17,148 nucleotides of DNA from a bacterium. GTDB taxonomy: Bacteria; JAMOTN01. Numbering within the stretch: the first letter of the stretch is position 1; each line of letters opens with the position of its first letter. The notes under the pieces were generated by a model, which saw only the letters and a list, made by a program, of their open reading frames with translations, ran no database searches and was not told the DNA's origin. The translations under genes were made by a program, and so were the position numbers. This document shows, piece after piece, positions 1-6,623 of this stretch. The stretch lies in the NCBI GenBank assembly GCA_027062325.1, contig JAMOTN010000073.1:1-17148 (forward strand). The letters are read 5' to 3'.

Positions 1-1108
1 GTTGCTTAGTCGTCTTTCTATTGTTTATCTCAGAAGGGGAAAAAGATTTACTAACGACTAAAAAAGCCTTCCAAGCCTCATCCTCATAAGAATTGGCTCC
101 CCAACCAGCACGCAAATTTACAGATAACTTGTCATTTCCAGAAGTAGAAAGAATAGACAACTTTTCTATGTCCTTTTGAATACTCAATACAGAATAGAAT
201 CTACGGCACACAGGCGTATTTATGTCTAAATTCATCTTCTTAATAAATTTTTTCAATTTTTCTTGATATTTCAGCAATTGAGAAAAAGTTAAATGTTCTA
301 GACTAATTAATGGCAATTTTAAAGCTTTTAAATTATTTTTAACCGAACGTAAATTGTAGTTATTTTCCTTTACCTCTGCTTGTGTTTTGGAAAGCTCAGC
401 TAATACCTCCAAAAGACTTGTTTTTGTGGTCTTGCCAGTGTTGAGTAGGGCTTCAGTTACTTTTTTCAACTCTTTCAAAAGTTTTATTTTTTCCTGCAAA
501 ACTTCCTTTTGTTTTAACAACACAGCATAAGACACAGAGAGTTTTATTGCTTGGAAAAGCGCATCCCACTTTGCCTGAGTAAACAACAACTTTTGCTTCT
601 CAACTTCGCGCCGGGCTGCCTCAACCGCATTTTTTATATTTACGTTAATAATCGGCACGTTGTAAAAAACCTGACGCGTCACAAAGTCTTTATGAGCCGG
701 AAACGGCATTTTTGGATTGATTGTGAATTCTTTTGCCATCGCATCTTCGCTTTGTCTTACCACTGTTAAAGAAAGCGTTAAAGAACCAGAACGATTAGAT
801 TTCGCTGCTTTGAACTGCTGTAAGGCCACTTTGTAGGACTGCTCAGCCTTTTTCACAAGTAAGGATTCCGTAATCTTATTCCATAAATTTTTATAAGAAA
901 TCTTCTCAGATTTTAGCGCTTTTTTTATGTTAGAATTTTCTTTTGAAGAAGAAAGGGAATTAGCTTCAGAAATTGGCAGTTTTTCTATCAATCGTGAAAT
1001 CTTATCCTTATGTATAGCCAATTCTTCTGCCTTTGATGATTTTGCAAAGGTTACAATTGACATACACAAGATAAACATTAAAAACAGCAAAGAGCTCAAA
1101 GTTCTCAT
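1..1108 (-). CDS. TolC-like outer-membrane efflux protein (OEP family), partial at 3' end
   Basis: Reading from an ATG at 1108, 369 codons stay open to base 1, where the gene leaves the window. Residues 1-22 form a signal peptide (a basic MR start, a long hydrophobic core, a small-residue end at VTFA). The mature part is rich in Lys, Glu, Leu and Gln with long helical heptad-like stretches, and has the OEP-typical step 'YNVPIINVNI' (about residues 155-164) followed by a long amphipathic helix pair. Family knowledge: OEP proteins form trimeric outer-membrane/periplasmic channels for RND or ABC exporters and type I secretion. The start is supported by a GGGAAGG ribosome binding site ending 9 bases upstream. 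A promoter with an operator-like palindrome lies just upstream, which suggests an inducible efflux operon continuing beyond base 1, where adaptor and pump genes would be expected (inference). The N-terminal 60 or so mature residues are a low-complexity Ser/Lys/Glu-rich linker. I am fairly sure of the family and unsure of the substrate. Confidence 0.75.
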   Translation of the reverse strand, partial: MRTLSSLLFLMFILCMSIVTFAKSSKAEELAIHKDKISRLIEKLPISEANSLSSSKENSNIKKALKSEKISYKNLWNKITESLLVKKAEQSYKVALQQFKAAKSNRSGSLTLSLTVVRQSEDAMAKEFTINPKMPFPAHKDFVTRQVFYNVPIINVNIKNAVEAARREVEKQKLLFTQAKWDALFQAIKLSVSYAVLLKQKEVLQEKIKLLKELKKVTEALLNTGKTTKTSLLEVLAELSKTQAEVKENNYNLRSVKNNLKALKLPLISLEHLTFSQLLKYQEKLKKFIKKMNLDINTPVCRRFYSVLSIQKDIEKLSILSTSGNDKLSVNLRAGWGANSYEDEAWKAFLVVSKSFSPSEINNRKTTKQ

Positions 1109-1158
1109 ATATCTACACCTTCCCTGTAAAACTTACATTCAAGCTTTATTCTTTGAAA

Positions 1159-1187
1159 AGGTTAGCAAACGAACGTTCGTTTGTCAA
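1159..1187 (-). promoter_or_regulatory. Sigma-70-type promoter of the TolC-like gene
   Basis: On the minus strand a perfect -35 hexamer TTGACA (1182-1187) is followed after exactly 17 bases by TAACCT (1159-1164), which matches the -10 consensus at the first, second and last positions. Transcription would start near 1152, giving a leader of about 44 bases before the ATG at 1108. The spacer is filled by a perfect palindrome (separate entry). Confidence 0.6.
1166..1183. promoter_or_regulatory. 18-bp perfect palindrome, likely TetR-family operator
   Basis: CAAACGAACGTTCGTTTG is identical to its own reverse complement over 18 bases. It occupies the -35/-10 spacer of the TolC-like gene's promoter and overlaps the last two bases of the -35 box. 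Established knowledge: TetR/AcrR-family repressors of efflux operons bind palindromes of about this length and often of this GAACGTTC core, and block polymerase from this position. No regulator gene lies in the window; it may sit further along the same operon. Confidence 0.6.
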
Positions 1188-1606
1188 GGGTTATTCATAA
1201 CAGGTGAATATTGCTGGCAGAAGACAGGAGTAGTATTGGTTATTTGCTGCAACGATAGAATTTTTGCATTTTCTTACAAATTTGTTAATAGTTCTGTTAG
1301 TTAAAGGTTTTATTTTTCATAGTGGAGTGTAAAGATTGGAAAAATTGACATAAAAATTTTATCAAAAATTTCCTTAGTTTTACTTGCACTTTACGTAATA
1401 TCTCATAAGCATATTCTGCACAATTCCAAATTTGATTTTCGAAAGATAAAAGTTTGTCTTCATATGAAATTTTCATCTGCATTAGGCATTGTGATAACAC
1501 TTCGTCCGCTTACAATTTTGATTTTGTCCGCAGCTTTATTTCTGCAATATTAATATCGATCTGGGGGATTGTACCGATGACTACAAGATTAAGGGACTAA
1601 TATGAA
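1188..1606. other. Intergenic stretch between TatD-family gene and TolC-like promoter
   Basis: No intact gene is supported here. The part nearest the TatD-family gene (1297-1596, minus strand) looks like a decayed coding fragment and is listed separately. The rest (1188-1296) is AT-rich and shows no ribosome binding site followed by a credible frame. I see no hairpin plus T-run that would be a convincing terminator for the TatD operon. Confidence 0.5.
1297..1596 (-). pseudogene. Possible remnant of an OEP/TolC-family gene
   Basis: One minus-strand frame is readable for about 100 codons between a TAG (1597-1599) and the TAA at 1297, with a single in-frame TAA at 1510-1512. The upstream piece contains 'VVIGTIPQIDINIAEIKLR' and the downstream piece, in the same frame, 'KISYEDKLLSFENQIWN' and 'YEILRKVQVKL'. 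The pattern of a Pro-containing beta step followed by one long polar helix and a Glu-Asn pair resembles the second half of OEP proteins, and 'IPQIDINI' parallels 'VPIINVNI' in the neighbouring intact TolC-like protein. There is no ribosome binding site and no N-terminal half. Best guess: a 3' fragment of a paralogue left by duplication or recombination. It could instead be chance open reading. Confidence 0.3.
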
Positions 1607-2464
1607 TCACAACAAATTAAAACAGTTAAGAGCATTTTGATTAGTAAAAGCTGCAACTGTCTCTAAATCTGTTTGCTTTATTTCTGCAATTTTTTGAACT
1701 ATTAAAGGCAAGAAAAGTGGGGAATTTACATATCCTCTGTAAGGAGTTGGTGCAAGGTAGGGTGAGTCTGTCTCCAGTAAGATTCGATCTAAAGGTAAAT
1801 ACTTTACAACTTCTCTTAGTGTGGTAGCGTTTTTAAAAGTTACCACTCCCCCTATTCCAAAATAACAATCAAATTTTTCTAAAAACCTCTTAGCCATTGC
1901 AACATTCGAAGAATAACAGTGCAGTACAATTTTTTTTAAATTTGAAAAAGAGGTTAGTATTGAAAATGCATCTTCATAGGCTAACTGTTCTCTCAAGTGC
2001 AAGATTAGAGTTTTTTCGGCTTTCGTGGCTACATTTACCATTGCTTCAAAAGTTTTTTTTTGAATCTGGGGTTCGGAGAAATTGTAATAGTAGTCCAAAC
2101 CAACCTCTCCGATGGCTACACATCCTTCAGTAGATGCTGCAGATAGCAAGGTGGATAAAAGAGATGTTTTATACTCCTTTGCATCATGAGGATGTATGCC
2201 AATTGCCCAAAAAATTTCAAGTTTTGGGCTAATATTTGATGCTAGAGTTTTTATTTTTGCAATCGAACTCACTGATTGCATGTTAACAGCTGGTATTAAC
2301 ACTTTGAAATGATTTTCTTCTAGAACTGTCAACAATTTGGAAAAATCAGGATCCTCTGCAATTCTTGGATCATCTAAATGGGCATGTGTGTCAAAGTAGG
2401 GCAAACGTTGTAGGTTGACTTTATTATTCCAATACTCTAAGGATATCCTCAATCCTCCTCTCAA
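1607..2464 (-). CDS. tatD: TatD-family metal-dependent deoxyribonuclease
   Basis: A cytoplasmic TIM-barrel hydrolase; family members are Mg-dependent DNases/exonucleases that act in DNA repair or degradation. The family motifs are present: DTHAHLDD with metal ligands H27 and H29, GIHP (89-92), GEVGLDYYY with E120, H156 in LHLRE, H182 in LHCYSS, and D233 in LLETDSPYLAP. Length (285 aa) is about 20 residues over the usual 255-265, all at the N terminus. The start is not certain: the TTG at 2464 overlaps the upstream dgkA stop as TTGA and could be used by translational coupling, but a strong AGGAGG (2453-2458) lies inside this reading frame, 7 bases ahead of an ATA codon and too near any NTG. 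It is the last gene of the transferase-dgkA-tatD operon and has no obvious functional tie to the two membrane-lipid genes. Confidence 0.92.
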   Translation of the reverse strand: MRGGLRISLEYWNNKVNLQRLPYFDTHAHLDDPRIAEDPDFSKLLTVLEENHFKVLIPAVNMQSVSSIAKIKTLASNISPKLEIFWAIGIHPHDAKEYKTSLLSTLLSAASTEGCVAIGEVGLDYYYNFSEPQIQKKTFEAMVNVATKAEKTLILHLREQLAYEDAFSILTSFSNLKKIVLHCYSSNVAMAKRFLEKFDCYFGIGGVVTFKNATTLREVVKYLPLDRILLETDSPYLAPTPYRGYVNSPLFLPLIVQKIAEIKQTDLETVAAFTNQNALNCFNLL

Positions 2465-2850
2465 GCTTCATCGCTCTCCTTACCACTAAGAAAGTAGTCA
2501 ACTATGCACAAAACTAAAGATGCAACTACAACTAGTATACTAAAAAATACGGCTCCACTTGCTGTGTCCTTGGCAAATTTTGCTTTTGGATTATAAGCCG
2601 GTTCTGCTAGATCAGTTACTGCCTCTAACGAGGAGTTTATTAACTCTGTAGATAATAAGTTGGCAATCGACATGAATAATATTACTTTATAAGCGAATCT
2701 TACGTGCTTTACCAAAAGTACAAAAATCAGAGTTGGAATACTTAAAGCTAACTCTATCTGAAAAGCTCTTTCTCTTCTTGCAGCGGCAACCACCCCTTCA
2801 AAAGCCCATTGGGCATTTTTAAAAAAGTTGTAGTGTTTAGATTTAGGCAT
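2461..2850 (-). CDS. dgkA: Diacylglycerol kinase, prokaryotic DgkA type
   Basis: A small integral-membrane kinase that phosphorylates diacylglycerol with ATP to phosphatidic acid at the cytoplasmic membrane. The 129-aa product matches the family length (about 120). An amphipathic N terminus (WAFEGVVAAARRERAF, 15-30) precedes three membrane helices (about 35-50, 53-72, 98-120). The signature TELINSSLEAVTD carries the family's active-site Glu, Asn and Glu (E69, N72, E76), and AKDTASGAVF carries K94 and D95. I chose the ATG at 2850 because AAGGAG sits 7 bases upstream; a TTG at 2877 overlapping the previous gene's stop would add nine residues with no good ribosome binding site. It lies 23 bp after the LtaS/OpgB-like transferase gene, an arrangement that fits recycling of the diacylglycerol made by that enzyme. 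Confidence 0.93.
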   Translation of the reverse strand: MPKSKHYNFFKNAQWAFEGVVAAARRERAFQIELALSIPTLIFVLLVKHVRFAYKVILFMSIANLLSTELINSSLEAVTDLAEPAYNPKAKFAKDTASGAVFFSILVVVASLVLCIVDYFLSGKESDEA

Positions 2851-2873
2851 AGGCACACTCCTTCCCCACAAAC

Positions 2874-4967
2874 TCAATGAACAGTTTTGAATTTGGAAAT
2901 AAGTTTATTGCACAACTCTTTCGATACCTGATCCCACCTATCCAACTTATGTTTATACATGAAGCTAGCTGTTTGGTAAAGAGATATAGCAAGACGAGGT
3001 ATATCTGGAAGTTTTCGAGAAAAGTTCGCCGTGTCGGAAAAATTCTTCATACCCCACTCTCCAATTTTTTCGTAGTCTGATGAATATAAATCGTAACTTT
3101 TGATCTTAAAGAATTTAACAACTCTATTTGGATCTAAAATTGTTAGAACTCCCTCTTTTACAAAACCAAGGCGTTGATAAACTCCGATAAAAGCCCGTGG
3201 TTTATAATCGGTAGCAAACACACTCTGACCATAGAACTTTGATGGATATGTCCAGTTCATCAGATCAAGAAGGGTGGGTAAAATATCTATCTGAGAGCAC
3301 ATTTTATCAACTCGTGTGGGTTTTATAAGGTAAGGTGCATAAAATAGACATGGAATTCTATACCTATGAATTGGTAGCTCAAGCTTTCCTGCACTCCTCG
3401 CATTGTGGTCTGCCACAAATATGAACACAGTATTTTTAAACCATGAATGCTTCTTAGCTTCTCTGATTAAATATCCAATGGCCCAATCGGCGTATTTAAC
3501 TGAACCAAGTTTACTTGGGGATTTTATATCGATTCTTCCTTCAGGATAGGTATATGGGCGATGATTGGAAACAGTCATCACAAAGAAGAAAAAAGGTCTG
3601 TGATGAGCTGCAGTTTTATCCGCTTCTTTTATGACTCGCCTAAAAAGATCTTCATCACACACACCCCAAATTGTCTTATGGGTTATCTCACTCGTTTTGA
3701 AATCGGTCTGATCAACTATGCCGAAACCATTGTGTGAAAAAAAGTAATTCATATTGTCAAAATAACCGTGTCCAGCGTATATAAACTTGCATTCGTAACC
3801 TGCTGCTTTGAATAGTTGTCCAAAAGTGAACATATTGTGACAGTCTGGCCTTTTAACAATACTTCTCCCAGGAGTTGGAGGAACTGACATCATGACTGCT
3901 TCCATTCCACGAACTGTGCGAGTTCCTGTTGCAAACAAATGAGTAAAAGTTAATGATTCTCCACTCAGTCTGTCAAGGTTTGGGGTTAGTCCTCTATTAT
4001 CTCCTAAGAAACCGCAAAAACAAGCACTTAAAGATTCTTCCATAACCAATATTACGTTCCATTTAGAAGTTTGGTTGTCAAAAGTGGGTTTGTTAGCTTG
4101 AGTCGGTTTAACAACACGCGTTATCGGTTGGGGAAGTGAAGAACAGCGAGAGCAATCCAGTAGATAGGATGAGTTTTTGAGCTTTAAAAAATCCCTTGTA
4201 ATTTTAAAAGCTTCATCGTCCTCTATAAAAGCAAAATAGCGTTTATAGTCTATGACATTGTGTCTAAACTCAGAAAAAAGAGAATAAATTCCAGACTTTG
4301 AAAGTTCCCGTACGTATACATCATTTGAAACTGTTTCTACTAATGGGTATCCATCATGACCATAAAATGTTGCTACTGCATACAAAACTGTCAAAACAAA
4401 AATAAAGGCTTTATACTTCAAAGTAGGAACATTTTCTTCTCTTGCGAAAGCACCAATTTTTTCAAAGAACCATAAAATCAAAACTGTGATTATGAAACAG
4501 CCGGCTAAAATTTTAAAGATAGGATATGACTCCTCAATATTTCCTACAACTTCGTGGGTGTACACAAGATAATCAACAGCTATGAAATCGAATCTACGTC
4601 CATACTCTTGCCAATAAAAGTATTCTGCTATGTAGGAAAACAAAAGTAGAAATGTGTTTATTCCCCAAAATAACCAGTTCAACACTCGAATTGGCCATTT
4701 GCCATACCATTTGTTTGGGATAATGACCAACCACAACACCACGGGAACTAACCAGTAGATAACTGCCAGAGCGTCGTAAAACCAACCTACCAAGAAAATT
4801 TTTAAAAGCGATTTAAAATTGTGTTCAAACAGTTTCCAATTATTTATGAGAATGAATACCCTAAATAAAATTCCAAGCGCCATGAAGAGTAAATACCAAA
4901 CTACTACAAGCTTAAACCTGTTTTTGGGAAACAGAAAATCCCACACTTTGCGAGCAATTTTTCTCAT
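2874..4967 (-). CDS. LtaS/OpgB-like membrane transferase of the alkaline phosphatase (sulfatase-fold) superfamily
   Basis: A 697-aa protein with an N-terminal five-helix membrane domain (about 19-41, 54-83, 94-116, 149-168, 187-202) and a large extracytoplasmic sulfatase-fold domain from about 303. Metal and catalytic motifs are visible: NVILVMEES (E311), ATGTRTVRGMEA with the likely catalytic Thr at 351, VSNHRPYTYPEG (H469) and FVADHN (D520, H521). The CxPxR formylglycine motif of true sulfatases is absent, so a Thr nucleophile and a phospho-transfer reaction are expected, as in LtaS (lipoteichoic acid) and OpgB/MdoB (phosphoglycerol transfer to periplasmic glucans). The acceptor is unknown; a phosphoethanolamine transferase role is also possible. 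The ATG at 4967 has a GGAG 8-10 bases upstream. The next gene, dgkA, would consume the diacylglycerol released. Confidence 0.85.
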   Translation of the reverse strand: MRKIARKVWDFLFPKNRFKLVVVWYLLFMALGILFRVFILINNWKLFEHNFKSLLKIFLVGWFYDALAVIYWLVPVVLWLVIIPNKWYGKWPIRVLNWLFWGINTFLLLFSYIAEYFYWQEYGRRFDFIAVDYLVYTHEVVGNIEESYPIFKILAGCFIITVLILWFFEKIGAFAREENVPTLKYKAFIFVLTVLYAVATFYGHDGYPLVETVSNDVYVRELSKSGIYSLFSEFRHNVIDYKRYFAFIEDDEAFKITRDFLKLKNSSYLLDCSRCSSLPQPITRVVKPTQANKPTFDNQTSKWNVILVMEESLSACFCGFLGDNRGLTPNLDRLSGESLTFTHLFATGTRTVRGMEAVMMSVPPTPGRSIVKRPDCHNMFTFGQLFKAAGYECKFIYAGHGYFDNMNYFFSHNGFGIVDQTDFKTSEITHKTIWGVCDEDLFRRVIKEADKTAAHHRPFFFFVMTVSNHRPYTYPEGRIDIKSPSKLGSVKYADWAIGYLIREAKKHSWFKNTVFIFVADHNARSAGKLELPIHRYRIPCLFYAPYLIKPTRVDKMCSQIDILPTLLDLMNWTYPSKFYGQSVFATDYKPRAFIGVYQRLGFVKEGVLTILDPNRVVKFFKIKSYDLYSSDYEKIGEWGMKNFSDTANFSRKLPDIPRLAISLYQTASFMYKHKLDRWDQVSKELCNKLISKFKTVH

Positions 4968-4990
4968 CTAGCCACTCCAATCTCAGCGCG

Positions 4991-4996
4991 ATTATA
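4991..4996 (-). promoter_or_regulatory. Consensus -10 box (TATAAT) before the transferase gene
   Basis: A perfect TATAAT on the minus strand would start transcription near 4984, 17 bases before the ATG. No good -35 hexamer is found 16-18 bases upstream, so an activator would be needed or the match is chance in AT-rich DNA. Confidence 0.35.
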
Positions 4997-5044
4997 AAAC
5001 TTCTCACTTTGAACTAATAGCGTTTTGATACGATCTAATACTAT

Positions 5045-5072
5045 TTTTTATTACTCCCTTGATAGCTGTCAA
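5045..5072 (-). promoter_or_regulatory. Candidate promoter overlapping an FNR/CRP-family-like palindrome
   Basis: A perfect -35 TTGACA (5067-5072) is followed after 16 bases by TAAAAA (5045-5050, four of six matches to the -10 consensus). The -35 overlaps TTGATAGCTGTCAA (5059-5072, plus strand), which differs by one base from the TTGAT-N4-ATCAA pattern of FNR-type regulators. Transcription would begin near 5038 and give a leader of about 70 bases to the transferase ATG. Confidence 0.4.
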
Positions 5073-5165
5073 CTCACTTCTGATCGTCTTTTCTTTGTAG
5101 CAGCAGAACTGTTCTGTTTTCTTCCAAAAAGCCATTCTTCAACATAAAGATACTTTTAAATCCCT

Positions 5166-5187
5166 ACTGTGAATAGGATTTCACAGT
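5166..5187. repeat. Inverted repeat, 8-bp stem and 6-base loop
   Basis: ACTGTGAA (5166-5173) and TTCACAGT (5180-5187) are perfect inverted copies around TAGGAT. On the minus strand it lies 139 bases after the mrp-like stop and is followed by AGGGATTTAAAAG, not by a T-run, so it may be a weak terminator, an RNA-stabilising hairpin or an operator. Confidence 0.4.
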
Positions 5188-5325
5188 CAGCTTGCCGCGT
5201 AACCCAGCAACCACAACAAACAATACTTTCTGCCTTTACCATAAGTCTAAACTTGTTAATTTCAGAATAATGAATTTCACACCCCCCACTTGTTTGCAAA
5301 TATGTATGAGAAAACAAGCGTCAAA

Positions 5326-6096
5326 TTATTTCTTTAACCGAGGAATCACTTTTTTCTGCACAAAATCAAATAACTCCTCAAATGCCTTTTCTTTTAGAAT
5401 TGGAAGTTTTAAATCAGGTTCCACCTTAAGTTTGGCACCATCAAAAATGTCAAACTTCTCTCCACATTTTGGACAAACCGCATAACTGAAATTTTCAACA
5501 ATTGCCAAAATTTCAAGATTTAAAGTCTTAGCAAAATCCATGCTTCTTTTTACATCTTCTACAGCCAAAGTTGCTGGTTGGTAAACAATTATCACTTTAG
5601 CATCTGGAATCATCTGAGCAAGGTTGAGAGATTCATCCCCAGTTCCCGGAGGTAAATCTATGAGTAAAATATCTACATCCCTCAGATCGCTAAATGCCAA
5701 TAACTCCTGAAAAAGCTTAAATTTCAGGGGACCTCTCCATATCAAAGCTTTCCCTTCATCCAAAATCATAGAGGAGCTTACAACCTTAATTCCATCAACT
5801 TCAGGAGGAATTATTGTGTAGTTATCTTCAGTCCCAACTGCCTTAGCTTTCAAAGATACAACTTTTTCTTTTATAGCATAAGCAATATTCGGACCTGTAA
5901 AGTCAGCATCAAAAACAGCAACTTTAAATCCTAACTTTTTAAGCGATAGAGCCAGCCATGCGCAAACAGTAGTTTTTCCCACTCCACCTTTACCGCTCAT
6001 AACTGCAATTTTTACTGGAATTTGGGATAAATTTTCCCTAATTTTGGGGAAAAGAGATAATCCACCTTTACTTGAGGAAGAAGTGTTCTTTTCCAT
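5326..6096 (-). CDS. mrp: Mrp/ApbC/NBP35-type iron-sulfur cluster carrier ATPase
   Basis: A cytoplasmic P-loop NTPase of the SIMIBI class that binds and passes on 4Fe-4S clusters as a dimer. The deviant Walker A motif SGKGGVGKTT (34-43), a switch I-like FDADFTGPN (62-70) and Walker B ILLIDLPPGTGDE (143-155) are all present, and the bridging cluster pair CPKC (C208, C211) is intact. Length is 256 aa, the short form without an N-terminal MIP18/DUF59 domain. The ATG at 6096 has an AAGGGGGCG ribosome binding site about 8 bases upstream. It follows the 151-aa membrane protein gene by 48 bp, with a TATAAT in the gap, so it may be transcribed both with the surface-protein operon and alone. The residue-rich Ser stretch at positions 6-9 is probably a disordered tail. 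Confidence 0.93.
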   Translation of the reverse strand: MEKNTSSSSKGGLSLFPKIRENLSQIPVKIAVMSGKGGVGKTTVCAWLALSLKKLGFKVAVFDADFTGPNIAYAIKEKVVSLKAKAVGTEDNYTIIPPEVDGIKVVSSSMILDEGKALIWRGPLKFKLFQELLAFSDLRDVDILLIDLPPGTGDESLNLAQMIPDAKVIIVYQPATLAVEDVKRSMDFAKTLNLEILAIVENFSYAVCPKCGEKFDIFDGAKLKVEPDLKLPILKEKAFEELFDFVQKKVIPRLKK

Positions 6097-6127
6097 TTCA
6101 CACGCCCCCTTTCTCTATTGCTTTCAT

Positions 6128-6133
6128 ATTATA
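6128..6133 (-). promoter_or_regulatory. Possible -10 box of the mrp-like gene
   Basis: A perfect TATAAT lies on the minus strand in the 48-bp gap before the mrp-like gene, with start of transcription expected near 6121 and a leader of about 25 bases. The -35 position is only T-rich and does not match TTGACA. Confidence 0.35.
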
Positions 6134-6144
6134 ACCCACCTAAG

Positions 6145-6600
6145 CTAATCGAAAAATTTTCCTGATGAGTATTTCCATATAAGTATTGTTTCTGAAATTA
6201 GAGAAAAAGCTACTACTCCAAATATCACGGAAGTAAACTCTTTAAAGAACAAAGATAACTCCAATAAAGCACTCTGGATTAGTATGAGTATTAGGGCATA
6301 CATCGCATTGCGAAAATTATGGCGTCCACCTGTTGAAAACCAAATTATTAGTAAAAGTTGAATGGTAGTGATGGTTTTTAATACCCCAGAGTAAGTTATA
6401 ACTAATCTGTCAATATTGTCCAAATTCTCTGCTAAAAAAAGCATTAGAGATATGTGGAGTCCAATCGTTATAAATTTATTTACCTTAACCTGCCATTTAG
6501 ATAAAGAATACTTCTTTAATAAAAACAAAGTTATTTGCAGCATAACTAACTCAAGTGCTGGAATCAACCACAGACTCAGCTTCCAATCTAACCGAAGCAT
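6145..6600 (-). CDS. Integral membrane protein of 151 aa, family not recognised
   Basis: I do not recognise this family. Five hydrophobic segments can be seen (about 9-28, 42-57, 72-89, 98-118 and 123-142), separated by short loops with basic (KKYSLSKWQVKVNK) and acidic (ENLDNIDR) character, and 'STGGRHNFRN' before the fourth helix. There is no catalytic motif. I chose the ATG at 6600 because AAGGAG ends 8 bases upstream; the GTG at 6609 would lie immediately after that ribosome binding site. The gene begins 23 bp after the pseudokinase-like membrane protein and is probably co-transcribed with it and with the giant surface protein gene. A role as membrane partner of that protein is inference only. 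Confidence 0.75.
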   Translation of the reverse strand: MLRLDWKLSLWLIPALELVMLQITLFLLKKYSLSKWQVKVNKFITIGLHISLMLFLAENLDNIDRLVITYSGVLKTITTIQLLLIIWFSTGGRHNFRNAMYALILILIQSALLELSLFFKEFTSVIFGVVAFSLISETILIWKYSSGKFFD

Positions 6601-6623
6601 AAGAGGCACTCCTTAAATAATTT

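Larger units (their letters stand above)
4968..5325. other. Intergenic regulatory stretch between mrp-like gene and transferase operon
   Basis: These 358 bases contain no credible gene. They hold two candidate promoters for the transferase operon (separate entries), an FNR/CRP-family-like palindrome at 5059-5072, a 13-bp palindrome CAGAACTGTTCTG at 5104-5116, an 8-bp-stem inverted repeat at 5166-5187, and a weaker 7-bp repeat with a 16-base loop (5289-5295 and 5312-5318). None is followed by a clear T-run on the minus strand, so I cannot place a terminator for the mrp-like gene. Confidence 0.5.

Noticed and set aside
1297-1500. A 67-codon minus-strand frame starting with GTG as a separate small gene.
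   Set aside because: It has no ribosome binding site, and the same frame continues upstream past a single stop with similar text, so a decayed fragment explains it better.
2874-4967. True sulfatase using formylglycine.
   Set aside because: No CxPxR motif is present; the nucleophile position carries TRTVRG with Thr, as in phosphoglycerol transferases.
5104-5116. CAGAACTGTTCTG as a LexA box.
   Set aside because: Gram-positive-type LexA boxes have GAAC and GTTC four bases apart and the E. coli type has CTGT-N8-ACAG; here GAAC and GTTC are one base apart.
5168-5185. TGTGA...TCACA as a CRP binding site.
   Set aside because: The half-sites are eight bases apart, while the CRP consensus needs six.
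5236-5280. A 15-codon minus-strand frame beginning GTG after a GGGGGG run, as a leader peptide.
   Set aside because: The G-run is only one base from the GTG, too close to act as a ribosome binding site, and it has no link to a downstream gene within reach.
5192-5485. Plus-strand open frame of 97 codons.
   Set aside because: Its 3' half lies antisense to the conserved CPKC region of the mrp-like gene, it lacks a ribosome binding site, and its composition is that of a shadow frame.
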